From positions 611 to 64,610 of the forward strand of contig NZ_LMMO01000007.1 of assembly GCF_001422285.1 (NCBI RefSeq): 64,000 nt of DNA. Direction: 5' to 3'. A program made the position numbers and the translations under genes. The stretch is from Frigoribacterium sp. Leaf263. Lineage in GTDB: Bacteria > Actinomycetota > Actinomycetes > Actinomycetales > Microbacteriaceae. The notes beneath the pieces are model-generated. The model did not search any database and was not told the origin of the DNA. It worked only from the letters and a program-made list of their open reading frames with translations. Shown piece by piece: positions 24,382 to 32,207 of this stretch (within the stretch, counting starts at the first letter, position 1; every line of letters starts with the position of its first letter).

Positions 24382-25044
24382 ATGGGTACCGACACCGCTT
24401 TCGACGACCAGGGCGACCCTCGTCGCCACCACCACCCCAGCGCCCGCGACGGCGAATCCGACGGGCGCGGCCGCTTCGGTCGGCCCTTCGGCCGCGGCTT
24501 CCGCCCCGGCCAAGGCTTCGGCGGCTTCGGGGGCTTCGGACCCGGCGGCCCGGGCTTCGGACCCGGCGGCCCCGGCTTCGGCCCGGGTCGCGGCGGACGA
24601 GGGCGCGCCCGTCGCGGCGACGTGCGCCTGGCGATCCTGTCGCTGCTGGCCGACGCACCCTCGAACGGCTACGGCCTGATCAAGTCGATCGCCGAGCGCA
24701 CCGACGGCGCCTGGAAGCCGAGCCCCGGCTCCGTCTACCCCACGCTGCAGCAGCTCGTCGACGAGGAGCTCATCGTCTCGGACGAGACCGCGTCGAAGAG
24801 CGTCTTCAGCCTCACCGACGCCGGCCGGCTCTACGTCGCCGACAACGAGGCCGAGATCGAGAAGGCCTGGGCGGCGACCGCTGACGACGCCAGCGACACC
24901 GACCGCGAGTTCCAGACGAGCCTGCTCAAGCTCATGGGCGTGGTGAAGCAGTTCCACCACGACGGCAGCGAGGCCCAGCGCGCCGCCGCCACCGCCAAGC
25001 TCGACGAGACCCGCCGCGCCCTCTACGCGATCCTGGCCGACTGA
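24382..25044 (+). CDS. PadR family transcriptional regulator (220 aa)
   Basis: Winged helix-turn-helix domain at about 77-150 (GDVRLAILSLLADAPSNGYGLIKSI, PSPGSVYPTLQQLVDEELI, KSVFSLTDAGRLYV), then a helical dimerisation tail. The first about 75 residues are Gly/Phe/Arg-rich (GFGGFGGFGPGG, GRGGRGR), a disordered leader often seen in actinobacterial PadR proteins. GAAGGGG precedes ATG 24382. Likely autoregulated through the palindrome at 24335. No transporter is adjacent, so the regulated target is unknown. Confidence 0.92.
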   Translation: MGTDTAFDDQGDPRRHHHPSARDGESDGRGRFGRPFGRGFRPGQGFGGFGGFGPGGPGFGPGGPGFGPGRGGRGRARRGDVRLAILSLLADAPSNGYGLIKSIAERTDGAWKPSPGSVYPTLQQLVDEELIVSDETASKSVFSLTDAGRLYVADNEAEIEKAWAATADDASDTDREFQTSLLKLMGVVKQFHHDGSEAQRAAATAKLDETRRALYAILAD

Positions 25045-25122
25045 CCGGCGCCGCGCCTCCCGGGTCGCGCGGCGTCGGTGTCGCTCGGCAGCGGGCCCCT
25101 CTCGGCCGATGCGCAAGGAGCC

Positions 25123-25977
25123 ATGCCAGAATCTCGCGCCGTGACCGACTCCGCGCCGACCCCGCCCCTGCCCGACGACATGTCGGGAGCGATCACGGTG
25201 CGACGCGACGAGGACGTCGCGCCGAGCCTCGCGAGCCCGTGGCGCGAGGTGCGAATCGGCTTCGTCGTCCCGGAGTCGTCGACCTCGGCCGCCCACGACG
25301 TGCGCCATCTGCTGCCCGAGCCCGAGCTGCACTGGGCGCCCGGTCTGCGGCGGGGCACCCTCGCGGTGCTCCCCCAGCCGGCCGCCCTCACCCGGGTGCT
25401 GCTCGACTGGGAGTGGTCGGTCGCCGCCGCCGACTTCACGGTGCACTCGTTCGACGACGAGCCGTTCTCGGGTGACGAGCGCGCCGCCCTCGAGGCCTGG
25501 CTGCGGGGAGCCGCGACCCGGCTGCAGCTGCTCGACGGGGCCGTCGACGCGGCGGTCGACCGGGCCGTGACCGACGTGGCCTCCGGGGTCGACGAGAGCG
25601 CGCCTCCTGCCGGGGTCGCCGACGGCCCGCTCGCCTGGGCCGTGCTCGGCACGCGGGTCTCGGTGCCCGATGCGGGGTCCGCGCACTCCCGCGTCGACGT
25701 CGCGCTGCCCGACGGTGCCGACCCGGGCTGGGAGGTCTTCGTCGACGCCGCGACCGGCGAACGCCTCGGCTTCCGCCGGACCCTCGACGAGGCCGGCGAG
25801 GCCTACGCCTTCAGCTACCTCGTCGCCGACCACGTCGACGACGTCTCCCCCGACGACCTGCGACACTGGCACGACCAGCACATCCACCGGCAGCTGCTGG
25901 CCGACGACGTGCGGCAGGCCTACGTGCACCTGCTCGCAGGGCTCGATGCACCGGTGTCGGTGACGTACTCGGGCTGA
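25123..25977 (+). CDS. Conserved hypothetical protein (284 aa)
   Basis: A soluble protein with no signal peptide or membrane segment. The ordered blocks are PWREVRIGFVVPESSTSAAHDVRHLLPEPELHWAPGLRRGTLAVL and the C-terminal DDLRHWHDQHIHRQLLADDVRQAYVHLLAGL. I do not recognise a family. ATG 25123 lies only two bases after AAGGAG, so GTG 25141 or GTG 25078 may be the true start. The PadR gene precedes it by about 80 bp, but the shared promoter is unproven. Confidence 0.65.
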   Translation: MPESRAVTDSAPTPPLPDDMSGAITVRRDEDVAPSLASPWREVRIGFVVPESSTSAAHDVRHLLPEPELHWAPGLRRGTLAVLPQPAALTRVLLDWEWSVAAADFTVHSFDDEPFSGDERAALEAWLRGAATRLQLLDGAVDAAVDRAVTDVASGVDESAPPAGVADGPLAWAVLGTRVSVPDAGSAHSRVDVALPDGADPGWEVFVDAATGERLGFRRTLDEAGEAYAFSYLVADHVDDVSPDDLRHWHDQHIHRQLLADDVRQAYVHLLAGLDAPVSVTYSG

Positions 25978-26021
25978 GTCCGCCCGCCCCGGGCCCGGCC
26001 GGACGGCGGGGTGAGCGTCGG

Positions 26022-26390
26022 CTAGGGCCGCTCGTCGACGATCGCGACGAACCGGCTGCCGACGCCCGCCACCTCGCGTCGGGCGAGACCCGGCTGCGGC
26101 TCGGGCAGCTCGTCGACGCCGTGGTCGTCGCAGCTGAGCCACGTGTAGTCGGGCCACCACTTCTTGGGCCGGGCGGCCTCGTGGAAACCGCAGACGACGC
26201 ACGCCAGATCGACCCAGACCGGCTTACCGGTGCGGTTGGCCCGCGACTGCACGAGCCAGGCCGGCGGCGACTTCTCGAGCTCCACGAGCTCGTCGACCGT
26301 CAGGCGGACGGGGATGCCGTGCCGCTTGGCCATCTCGAGCGGGATGTCGAGTTGCAGGGCGGCGTCTCGTCGCGTGATCACGGCACCCAC
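26022..26390 (-). CDS. Hypothetical protein with Cys/His metal-like cluster (122 aa)
   Basis: The N-terminal half resembles a small helical DNA-binding-like segment (ITRRDAALQLDIPLEMAKRHGIPVRL). The C-terminal half has CVVCGFHE and, about 20 residues on, SCDDHG, which could bind zinc. GTG 26390 is used; GTG 26381 is an alternative. I do not recognise the family. Confidence 0.65.
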   Translation of the reverse strand: MGAVITRRDAALQLDIPLEMAKRHGIPVRLTVDELVELEKSPPAWLVQSRANRTGKPVWVDLACVVCGFHEAARPKKWWPDYTWLSCDDHGVDELPEPQPGLARREVAGVGSRFVAIVDERP

Positions 26391-26430
26391 CTTAAGCGAA
26401 GCCGAGGCCGATCCCGCACCGCTCGCCCGG

Positions 26431-26478
26431 CATCGCCGTCGGCGGCACCGTCGGCATCGCCGTCGGCGGCACCGTCGT
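26431..26478. repeat. 24-bp tandem duplication
   Basis: Two adjacent copies of a 24-bp unit beginning CATCGCCGTCGGCGGCACCG (26431-26454, 26455-26478) lie in the spacer just beyond the GNAT gene stop. Small and probably neutral. Confidence 0.85.
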
Positions 26479-27005
26479 CAGTCGAGCACGCGCTCGAAGC
26501 AGATCGACTGCGGGATGGTCGTGACATAGGGCTCGTAGACGGGGATCGGCGTCCAGCCGACCTTCTCGTACAGGGCGACGGCGTCGGGCTGACGGTCGCC
26601 GGTCTGCAGGATGAGACGACGGGCCCCGCCGGCGCGCCCGATCGCCTCGAGCTCGACCATGATGAGCCGCCCGATGCCGCGGCCGCGGCGCGTGCCGTCG
26701 ACCATCACGCGCTTGACCTCCCACTCGCCGGCGCGGTCGTAGAGCACCGCGTGCCCGACCGCCGCACCCTCGGAGTCGACGACGAGCACGGTCGCGCGCA
26801 CGTTCTCGGGGTGGACCGTCAGCGCGGCGTCGCGTGCGGCGGCCTTCTCGGCCGGCTCGTCGGGGTCGCGGCCGACGGAGTACACGGCCGTCATCTCGGC
26901 GTCCATCCGGGCGCGCATCTCACGGGCGCGGGGGTCGTCGTACTCGACGTGCTCGACGTGGAGAGGAGGGAGGGGGGTGGTCTCGGTGCGGGGCGAATCG
27001 GTCAC
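26478..27005 (-). CDS. GNAT family N-acetyltransferase (175 aa)
   Basis: GNAT core: ATVLVVDSEGAAVGHAVLYDRAGEWEVKRVMVDGTRRGRGIGRLIMVELE with the acetyl-CoA loop RRGRGIG, then ALYEKVGWTPIPVYEPY. About 50 residues of N-terminal extension precede it. Cytoplasmic; substrate unknown. It is single and separated from the M23 peptidase gene by 56 bp on the same strand. Confidence 0.9.
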   Translation of the reverse strand: MTDSPRTETTPLPPLHVEHVEYDDPRAREMRARMDAEMTAVYSVGRDPDEPAEKAAARDAALTVHPENVRATVLVVDSEGAAVGHAVLYDRAGEWEVKRVMVDGTRRGRGIGRLIMVELEAIGRAGGARRLILQTGDRQPDAVALYEKVGWTPIPVYEPYVTTIPQSICFERVLD

Positions 27006-27061
27006 CAGACGATTCTGCCTCGTCTCGCGCCTCCCTCGGTGCCCACGGGCCCGGCGGGCGG

Positions 27062-28471
27062 TCAGCGCAGGCTGACGCCGCGGGCCGACATGAACGGCAC
27101 CGGGTCGGTCGACCCGCCGTTGATGCGCGTCTCGAAGTGCAGGTGGCAGCCGGTCGAGTTGCCGGTCGACCCGACGAGGGCGATCAGCTGGCCTGCGACG
27201 ACCGACTGGCCGTTGGCGACGCGGATGCCGCCGTTGACGATGTGGCCGTAGGCGGTGCTCACCCCGCCGCCGTGGCTGATGCGCACGTAGTTGCCGTAGC
27301 CGCCGTAGTAGCCCGCGTAGCTGACGGTGCCCGACGACGCCGCGTAGATCGGGGTCGAGCAGCCGGGGGCGAGGTCGACCCCGTCGTGCAGACGGTAGAT
27401 GCCCGTCACCGGGTTGATGCGGTAGCCGTAGGGGCTCGACATGTAGCCGCCGCTCGGACGGACCCAGGCGCCGCCGCCGCCGGCCGAGGGTGCCGGGGTG
27501 GAGGGTCGCGCCGGGGTGGGGGCGGGAGCTGCGGGGCGCGGCGCGCTGGGCGTGCTCGGACGCGCGGCGGCGGCAGCGGCCGCGACCCGCGCGGCCTCGG
27601 CGGCTGCGGCGGCCGCCTGCTCCTGCTGGCGCTGAAGCTCGGCCGCCTGTCGTGCGGCCTCCTCTTCGCGGGCCTTCTTCTCGGCCGCGAGACGCTGACG
27701 CTCGGCCTCGACGCCGGCCTCGTAGTCCTGCTGGGTCTTGGCCGTGGTGTCCTGCAGCACGGCGAGCTGAGCCTGCAGGGTGGCTTCGTTCTCCTGCTGC
27801 GCGGTGACCGCGGCGAGGGCGGCGTCCGACGCGGCCTGCGCCTCCTGCATGGAGTCCTCGGCGTCGTCACGGAGGCCGGCCAGCGCCTCCTCGGCGACGG
27901 CCGCCTGGTCTCCGAGAGACGAGGCGACGTTGCGATCGGTGACGGCCTGCTGACGGATGCCGTCGGCCTGCTCGGTGATCTTGCTCATGGCGCCGAGGCG
28001 GTAGAGGAGGTCGCCGGCCCCGGCGGAGTCGCCCGCGAGCTGCGTCGAGACGTCGCCGCCGCCCGTGCGGGCGAGCTGGGCCGCGACCTGACCCGCACGC
28101 TGCTCGCTCTCGTCGGCCACCTTGTTCTGCTCGTCGACCTGCTTCTGCAGCTCGGCGAGCTTCGAGGCGGCCTCGTCGGCTGCGCTCTGCGCCTCTTCGA
28201 ACGCGGCGCCCTTGGCCTCGGCCTCGGACTGCGCGTTCGCAGCGTCGCTCTGCAGCTGCGCGAGCAGCGATTGGAGCTCGTCGATCTGCGCGGCCTTCGT
28301 GTTCTCGTTCGCCACGGCGGCGCGGACGTCGTCCCAGCTGGGGTAGGTCACCGCTCGAGCCGGCGACGCCCCGATGATCGTGCCCGAGATGACGAATGCC
28401 AGGGCGAGGAGGACCGTGAGGACCGTCGCGGGCAGGCTCCGGAAGCGGGCGGCGGTCGCGGGGGAAGTCAC
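27062..28471 (-). CDS. Secreted M23 family peptidoglycan endopeptidase with coiled coil (469 aa)
   Basis: Cell-wall hydrolase or hydrolase activator of the NlpD/EnvC kind. A signal peptide (about 1-41, ending ASPARAV) precedes a long coiled coil (about 55-285, rich in Glu/Gln/Ala), a Pro/Ala linker and a C-terminal M23 domain (about 345-469). The zinc ligands are visible: His and Asp in YRLHDGVDLAPG, and HLHFE near the end. The coiled coil of such proteins usually links them to FtsEX or division control. GTG 28471 is the start; a GC-rich structured leader lies upstream. Confidence 0.93.
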   Translation of the reverse strand: MTSPATAARFRSLPATVLTVLLALAFVISGTIIGASPARAVTYPSWDDVRAAVANENTKAAQIDELQSLLAQLQSDAANAQSEAEAKGAAFEEAQSAADEAASKLAELQKQVDEQNKVADESEQRAGQVAAQLARTGGGDVSTQLAGDSAGAGDLLYRLGAMSKITEQADGIRQQAVTDRNVASSLGDQAAVAEEALAGLRDDAEDSMQEAQAASDAALAAVTAQQENEATLQAQLAVLQDTTAKTQQDYEAGVEAERQRLAAEKKAREEEAARQAAELQRQQEQAAAAAAEAARVAAAAAAARPSTPSAPRPAAPAPTPARPSTPAPSAGGGGAWVRPSGGYMSSPYGYRINPVTGIYRLHDGVDLAPGCSTPIYAASSGTVSYAGYYGGYGNYVRISHGGGVSTAYGHIVNGGIRVANGQSVVAGQLIALVGSTGNSTGCHLHFETRINGGSTDPVPFMSARGVSLR

Positions 28472-28514
28472 GGAGGCGGAACCAATCTCGAAGTCGACGC
28501 CGGGTCGCGCGGTC

Positions 28515-28640
28515 GAGAATCGACCAGGCGAGAACCGGGGAACCCGCTCAGCCTAGGTGCGGAACCCCCGAAGGGTAAACCCTGAGTTCAAGGTTCCCCC
28601 TCAGCCGGATGTCCCCACTTGGGGTGTCTCGTGTGTCGAC
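28515..28640 (-). ncRNA. Structured 5' leader of the M23 peptidase gene, possible c-di-AMP riboswitch
   Basis: On the minus strand the leader can pair GGGGAACC with GGTTCCCC over about 55 nt, enclosing GAAC...GTTC and GGGT...ACCC. The layout (GGGGGAACC near the 5' side, GGGTTTACCC, then GGGGGTTCC and GCTGAGCGGG) recalls actinobacterial ydaO-type leaders, which often precede wall hydrolase genes. The canonical 3' block of that riboswitch is not clear, so the class is uncertain; the structure itself is strong. Confidence 0.4.
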
Positions 28641-28654
28641 TCCAGTCACATGAG

Positions 28655-29164
28655 TCACACGCGTTCGCCGTTCTGTCCCCCGACGCGGCCGCCCGCGGCC
28701 TCGCCGGTCGTGCCGCGGCGCACCTCGGCGGGGTCGTCGCGGTACGCCGAGTTCAGCCGCGCGAGGGAGCTCGCCAGCGTCGCGACCTCCGAGTCGTCCC
28801 ACCCGGCGAGCCGGTCGGCGAGCGCCGCGCGATTGGCGTCGACGGAGCGGGCGAGCATGGCCCGCCCGACCGGCGTGACCGACAGGGCCAGCCCGCGTCG
28901 GGAGTCCGGCCCGTCATCGGTCTCGATGGCTCCGAGCTCGACGAGGTGCGCGAGCTGCCGCGAGACGGTGGACCGGTTCAACGAGAACTCGGCCGCCAGA
29001 TCGATCGCCCGGCGACCGGGTTCGGCGGCGATGACGTCGAGCAGGGAGTGCTCGACGAAGGTCAGCGGCGAGCTCCGTCGACGGGCCCGCGCGACGGCCC
29101 GCCGCGAGACCAGCTCGAGCTCGGCGTAGACGTCGTCGATGCCGGTCGGTACGGGGTCAGCCAC
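28655..29164 (-). CDS. MarR family transcriptional regulator (169 aa)
   Basis: Winged helix: FVEHSLLDVIAAEPGRRAIDLAAEFSLNRSTVSRQLAHLVELGAIE, then the wing SRRGLALSVTPVGRAML, then C-terminal dimer helices. It is divergent from the alditol oxidase gene with a 54-bp shared spacer, so it probably controls that gene and itself. The ligand is unknown. The last 15 residues are Gly/Arg-rich. Confidence 0.92.
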   Translation of the reverse strand: MADPVPTGIDDVYAELELVSRRAVARARRRSSPLTFVEHSLLDVIAAEPGRRAIDLAAEFSLNRSTVSRQLAHLVELGAIETDDGPDSRRGLALSVTPVGRAMLARSVDANRAALADRLAGWDDSEVATLASSLARLNSAYRDDPAEVRRGTTGEAAGGRVGGQNGERV

Positions 29165-29218
29165 CCTCCGAGCCTAAGCGCACGAGCGCGTCGCCGATCG
29201 ACCGAGCAGACTGCCGAC

Positions 29219-30472
29219 ATGACGATGACGCGGAACTGGTCGGGCACCCTGATGTACTCGACCACGGACGTCGTCGTCCCGCGATCCGTCGCAGACCTGC
29301 AGGAGGCGGTGGCCGGCACCGCGCGCATCCGCGCCCTCGGCACCCGCCACTCGTTCAGCGACGTGGCGGACGGTCTCGGCGTCCACCTCTCGACCGAGGC
29401 GCTCCCCCTGGACCTCGTCGTCGCGGCCGACCGCCGGACGGCGACCGTCGGCTCGGGCTCGACCTACGGAGCCGTCGCCCGAGCCCTCGAGGCCGAGCGC
29501 CTGGCCCTGGCGAACATGGGCTCGCTGCCCCACATCTCGGTGGGCGGGGCCGTCGCGACCGGCACGCACGGCTCGGGGGTCCGATTGCAGAGCCTGTCCG
29601 CGTCGGTCGCCGCCCTCGAGGTGGTCGGGTCGGACGGGACGATCCGGACGATCCGCCGCGGCGAGGCCGGATTCGGAGGGAGCGTCGTCAGCCTCGGGGC
29701 CCTCGGCGTCGTGGTGCGCGTGACGCTCGACGTCGAGCCGACCTACCGCATGCGGCAGGACACCTACGTCGCGCTGCCGTGGTCGAGCGTCGACGCTCAC
29801 CTGGTCGACGTGCTGTCGGCCGGGACGAGCGTCTCGCTGTTCCACGAGTTCGACGACTCGGTGCGCGAGGTGCTGGTCAAGTCCCGCGTCGCCGAGGGCG
29901 CGGACGACGTGGACGTCCCCGATGAGCTGCTGGGCGCCTCCCGGGCTCCCGTCGACGAGCACACCGAGGTGACGGGCGACTCGCACACGCCGATGGACGG
30001 CAGCGTCGGGCCGTGGCTCGACCGGCTGCCGCACTTCCGGCTCGACGCGACGCCCTCGCACGGGTCCGAGCTGCAGAGCGAGCACTTCGTCGCGCTCGAC
30101 GACGGCGCCGCGGCACTGCACGCGCTGCGGGCTCTGGGCGCGGACCTCAGGCCGCACCTGCACACCTGCGAGACCCGGGCGGTCGCGGGCGACGACGCCT
30201 GGCTGAGCCCGACTCCCGTCGACAGCCTGGCGATCGCGTTCACCTGGAGGAAGCACCCCGCCGAGGTGGCCGGCCTGGTGGAGAGGGTCGAGGAGGTGCT
30301 CCGTCCGTTCGGATCGCGGCCCCACTGGGGCAAGCTCAGCTCGCTCGCACCCGAGGTCGTCGTCGCCCGGTATCCGCGGTTCGGCTCGTTCGCGGACCTG
30401 GTCGGCGAGGTCGACCCGGGTGGGAAGTTCGTCGGACCGTTCCTCGAGCGCCTCCTGGCCGCGGCTCGCTGA
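29219..30472 (+). CDS. FAD-dependent alditol/gulonolactone-type oxidase (417 aa)
   Basis: VAO-family flavoprotein. The N-terminal PP-loop FAD domain contains RIRALGTRHSFSDVAD, whose His is the likely site of covalent FAD attachment as in alditol oxidase, and SVGGAVATGTHGSG. The C-terminal ALO domain runs from about 180 and ends in SRPHWGKLSS and RYPRFGSFADLVGEVDPGGKF. It should oxidise sugar alcohols or related polyols with O2. ATG 29219 is used (ATG 29225 possible). A paralogue lies at 58920-60176. Divergent MarR gene suggests local control. Confidence 0.92.
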   Translation: MTMTRNWSGTLMYSTTDVVVPRSVADLQEAVAGTARIRALGTRHSFSDVADGLGVHLSTEALPLDLVVAADRRTATVGSGSTYGAVARALEAERLALANMGSLPHISVGGAVATGTHGSGVRLQSLSASVAALEVVGSDGTIRTIRRGEAGFGGSVVSLGALGVVVRVTLDVEPTYRMRQDTYVALPWSSVDAHLVDVLSAGTSVSLFHEFDDSVREVLVKSRVAEGADDVDVPDELLGASRAPVDEHTEVTGDSHTPMDGSVGPWLDRLPHFRLDATPSHGSELQSEHFVALDDGAAALHALRALGADLRPHLHTCETRAVAGDDAWLSPTPVDSLAIAFTWRKHPAEVAGLVERVEEVLRPFGSRPHWGKLSSLAPEVVVARYPRFGSFADLVGEVDPGGKFVGPFLERLLAAAR

Positions 30473-30504
30473 CGGGCGGGCTCCGGTCTCGGTCGCGCAC
30501 CGGC

Positions 30505-30577
30505 CCGGTCGTGTCACCGACCGGTCGTGTCACCGAGCCGGTCGTGTCACCGACCGGTCGTGTCACCGAGCCGGTCG
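30505..30577. repeat. CCGGTCGTGTCACCGA tandem repeat, four copies plus partial
   Basis: Units start at 30505, 30521, 30538 and 30554, alternating 16 and 17 bp, so the higher-order unit is 33 bp; a partial copy follows at 30571. It lies between two convergent genes, 33 bp after the oxidase stop. Confidence 0.92.
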
Positions 30578-30611
30578 CACCCTCTGCCGGTCGTGCCAGC
30601 TCGCTCGAGTG

Positions 30612-31262
30612 CTAGAAGGCCTCACCCGTGGGGTCGAGGTCGTCGTCGTCGAGCTCGGGTCCGCCGACGGGGCGCCCCTCCCACGAGAGCAGCCGCCAGC
30701 CCGACTCGGGGTCGCCCTCGAGCGTGACGACGCCGGTGTTCTCGAGCGGGTGCTCTTTGACGAAGAGCGCCGAGCCGACCGCCCGGGCCCCGCACCACCC
30801 GCGGATGGCGGCACCGTGGCTGACGACGGCGACGGTCTCGTGCCCGCTCGCCACCACCTGCGCCACGGCCTCGTCGAAGCGCGTGAAGAACTCGTGACCG
30901 TCTTCGCCGCCGGGCAGTCGACGGTCCAGCTCGCCCGTCACCCACGACACGACCGTGCCCATGTAGGTCGACACGGCCTCGGGGTCGCTGCGCGCCTCGA
31001 GATCGCCGGCGATCACCTCGCGGAACCCCGCGACCTCGACCGGGTCGAGCGACAGGGCCGACGCGAGCGGCGCGACGGTCTCGTGGGTGCGACGGAGCGA
31101 GCTGACGAAGAGCGCCCCGATGTCTTCGCCGACGAGCGCACCGGGCACGGCCGAGGCCTGCGCCCGACCGAGCTCGGTCAGGCCGGGGCCGGGCGCCTCG
31201 GTGCCGAGTCGACCGGCGACGTTGTCGGGGGTCTGGCCGTGTCGGATGAGCAGGAGACGCAT
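30612..31262 (-). CDS. Histidine phosphatase family protein (216 aa)
   Basis: Phosphoglycerate mutase-like fold: LLLIRHGQTPDNVAGRLGT with the phosphorylated His, the second Arg in SSLRRTHETVAPLA, Glu in FREVIAGDLEAR and the second His in VAVVSHGAAIRGW. Cytoplasmic broad-range phosphatase is the usual assignment. The acidic tail (ELDDDDLDPTGEAF) lies close to the neighbouring tandem repeat. Confidence 0.93.
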   Translation of the reverse strand: MRLLLIRHGQTPDNVAGRLGTEAPGPGLTELGRAQASAVPGALVGEDIGALFVSSLRRTHETVAPLASALSLDPVEVAGFREVIAGDLEARSDPEAVSTYMGTVVSWVTGELDRRLPGGEDGHEFFTRFDEAVAQVVASGHETVAVVSHGAAIRGWCGARAVGSALFVKEHPLENTGVVTLEGDPESGWRLLSWEGRPVGGPELDDDDLDPTGEAF

Positions 31263-31307
31263 GGGTCAACCCTAGAGGGGACCTCCGACACGAGACCTGC
31301 GGGCGGG

Positions 31308-31364
31308 GGCGCTCGGGTTCAGGGGCGCTCGGGTTCAGCGGCGCTCGGGTTCAGGGGCGCTCGG
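31308..31364. repeat. 16-bp tandem repeat at the 3' end of the DedA gene
   Basis: GGCGCTCGGGTTCAGS recurs with an exact 16-bp period at 31308, 31324, 31340 and 31356 (last partial). The array runs into the stop codon and last codons of the DedA gene, so it has shaped that protein's C-terminus (AAAERP). Confidence 0.9.
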
Positions 31365-32061
31365 CGGCGGCACGCGCGCGGCGGCCGCGGAGGATGCTGC
31401 GCAGCCCGGTGATGAGCACCGGCGTCACCGAGAGCAGCACGAGCACGATCGCCCACACGTCGACGTGGTCGCGGATGAGAGGGATCCCGCCGAGCAGCGA
31501 GCCGAGCACCACCATGCCGACGGCCCAGAGGAACGCACCCACGACGTTGAAGAGCAGGAACCTCGGGTACCGGTACCCGGCCGTGCCGGCGGCCAGGGGC
31601 ACGTAGGTGCGGACGATCGGCACGAAGCGACCGAGGATCAGCGAGACCCCGCCGTACCGGGCGAAGAACGCCTCGGCCTTCTCGAGGTGCGCGGTCTTGA
31701 GGACGCGCGCGTCGGGTCGGAACCACCGTCGACCGAACCGGTTGCCCAGCAGGTACCCGACCTGGTCGCCGAGGAACGCCGCCACGAAGGCGCAGAGGGC
31801 GATCGTCCAGACCTGGAGCCCCAGGGCCTCGTGCAGCAGCCCCGCGGTGAACAGCAGCGAGTCGCCGGGAAGGAACGGGAACAGCACGCCCGACTCGATG
31901 AAGATCATGATCGAGATCCCGGCCAGGGCCCACGGCCCGAGGGCGGGCAGCAGCGACTCCGGGTCGAAGAGCAGGAATCCGCCCGACGCGGCGGGCAGGG
32001 CGGTGGCGAGGAGGGAGGCGGTGGTCACCGGAGGACTGTAGCGTCCGCGGCTCGCAGACAC
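31351..32061 (-). CDS. DedA/SNARE-associated family membrane protein (236 aa)
   Basis: DedA family: IFIESGVLFPFLPGDSLLFTAG, GDQVGYLLGNRFGRRWF, FFARYGGVSLILGRFVPIVRTYVPLAAG with the conserved Arg/Pro residues, and FLLFNVVGAFLWAVGMV. Members act as proton-coupled lipid flippases or in membrane homeostasis. GTG 32061 is favoured because AGGAGG sits just upstream, in a copy of the dispersed motif; GTG 32028 is a shorter alternative closer to the family N-terminus. Confidence 0.88.
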   Translation of the reverse strand: MSASRGRYSPPVTTASLLATALPAASGGFLLFDPESLLPALGPWALAGISIMIFIESGVLFPFLPGDSLLFTAGLLHEALGLQVWTIALCAFVAAFLGDQVGYLLGNRFGRRWFRPDARVLKTAHLEKAEAFFARYGGVSLILGRFVPIVRTYVPLAAGTAGYRYPRFLLFNVVGAFLWAVGMVVLGSLLGGIPLIRDHVDVWAIVLVLLSVTPVLITGLRSILRGRRARAAAERP

Positions 32062-32207
32062 CGCGCCTCCTCCTCCCGCGGGACGAGGTCGGCGCCCTCG
32101 ATCTCGTCCGACGGAGGGATACCGCCCGTGAGGGACAGGCTCCTAGGCTGACGTCGGGACGAGGCCGCCGCTGGCGGCCCCCACAGCCACGAGGAGACAC
32201 CCCACCG

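Noticed and set aside
30505-30577. CRISPR-like array
   Set aside because: Direct repeats are contiguous with no unique spacers; the same holds for the arrays at 31308, 37278 and 39431. No cas gene is present.
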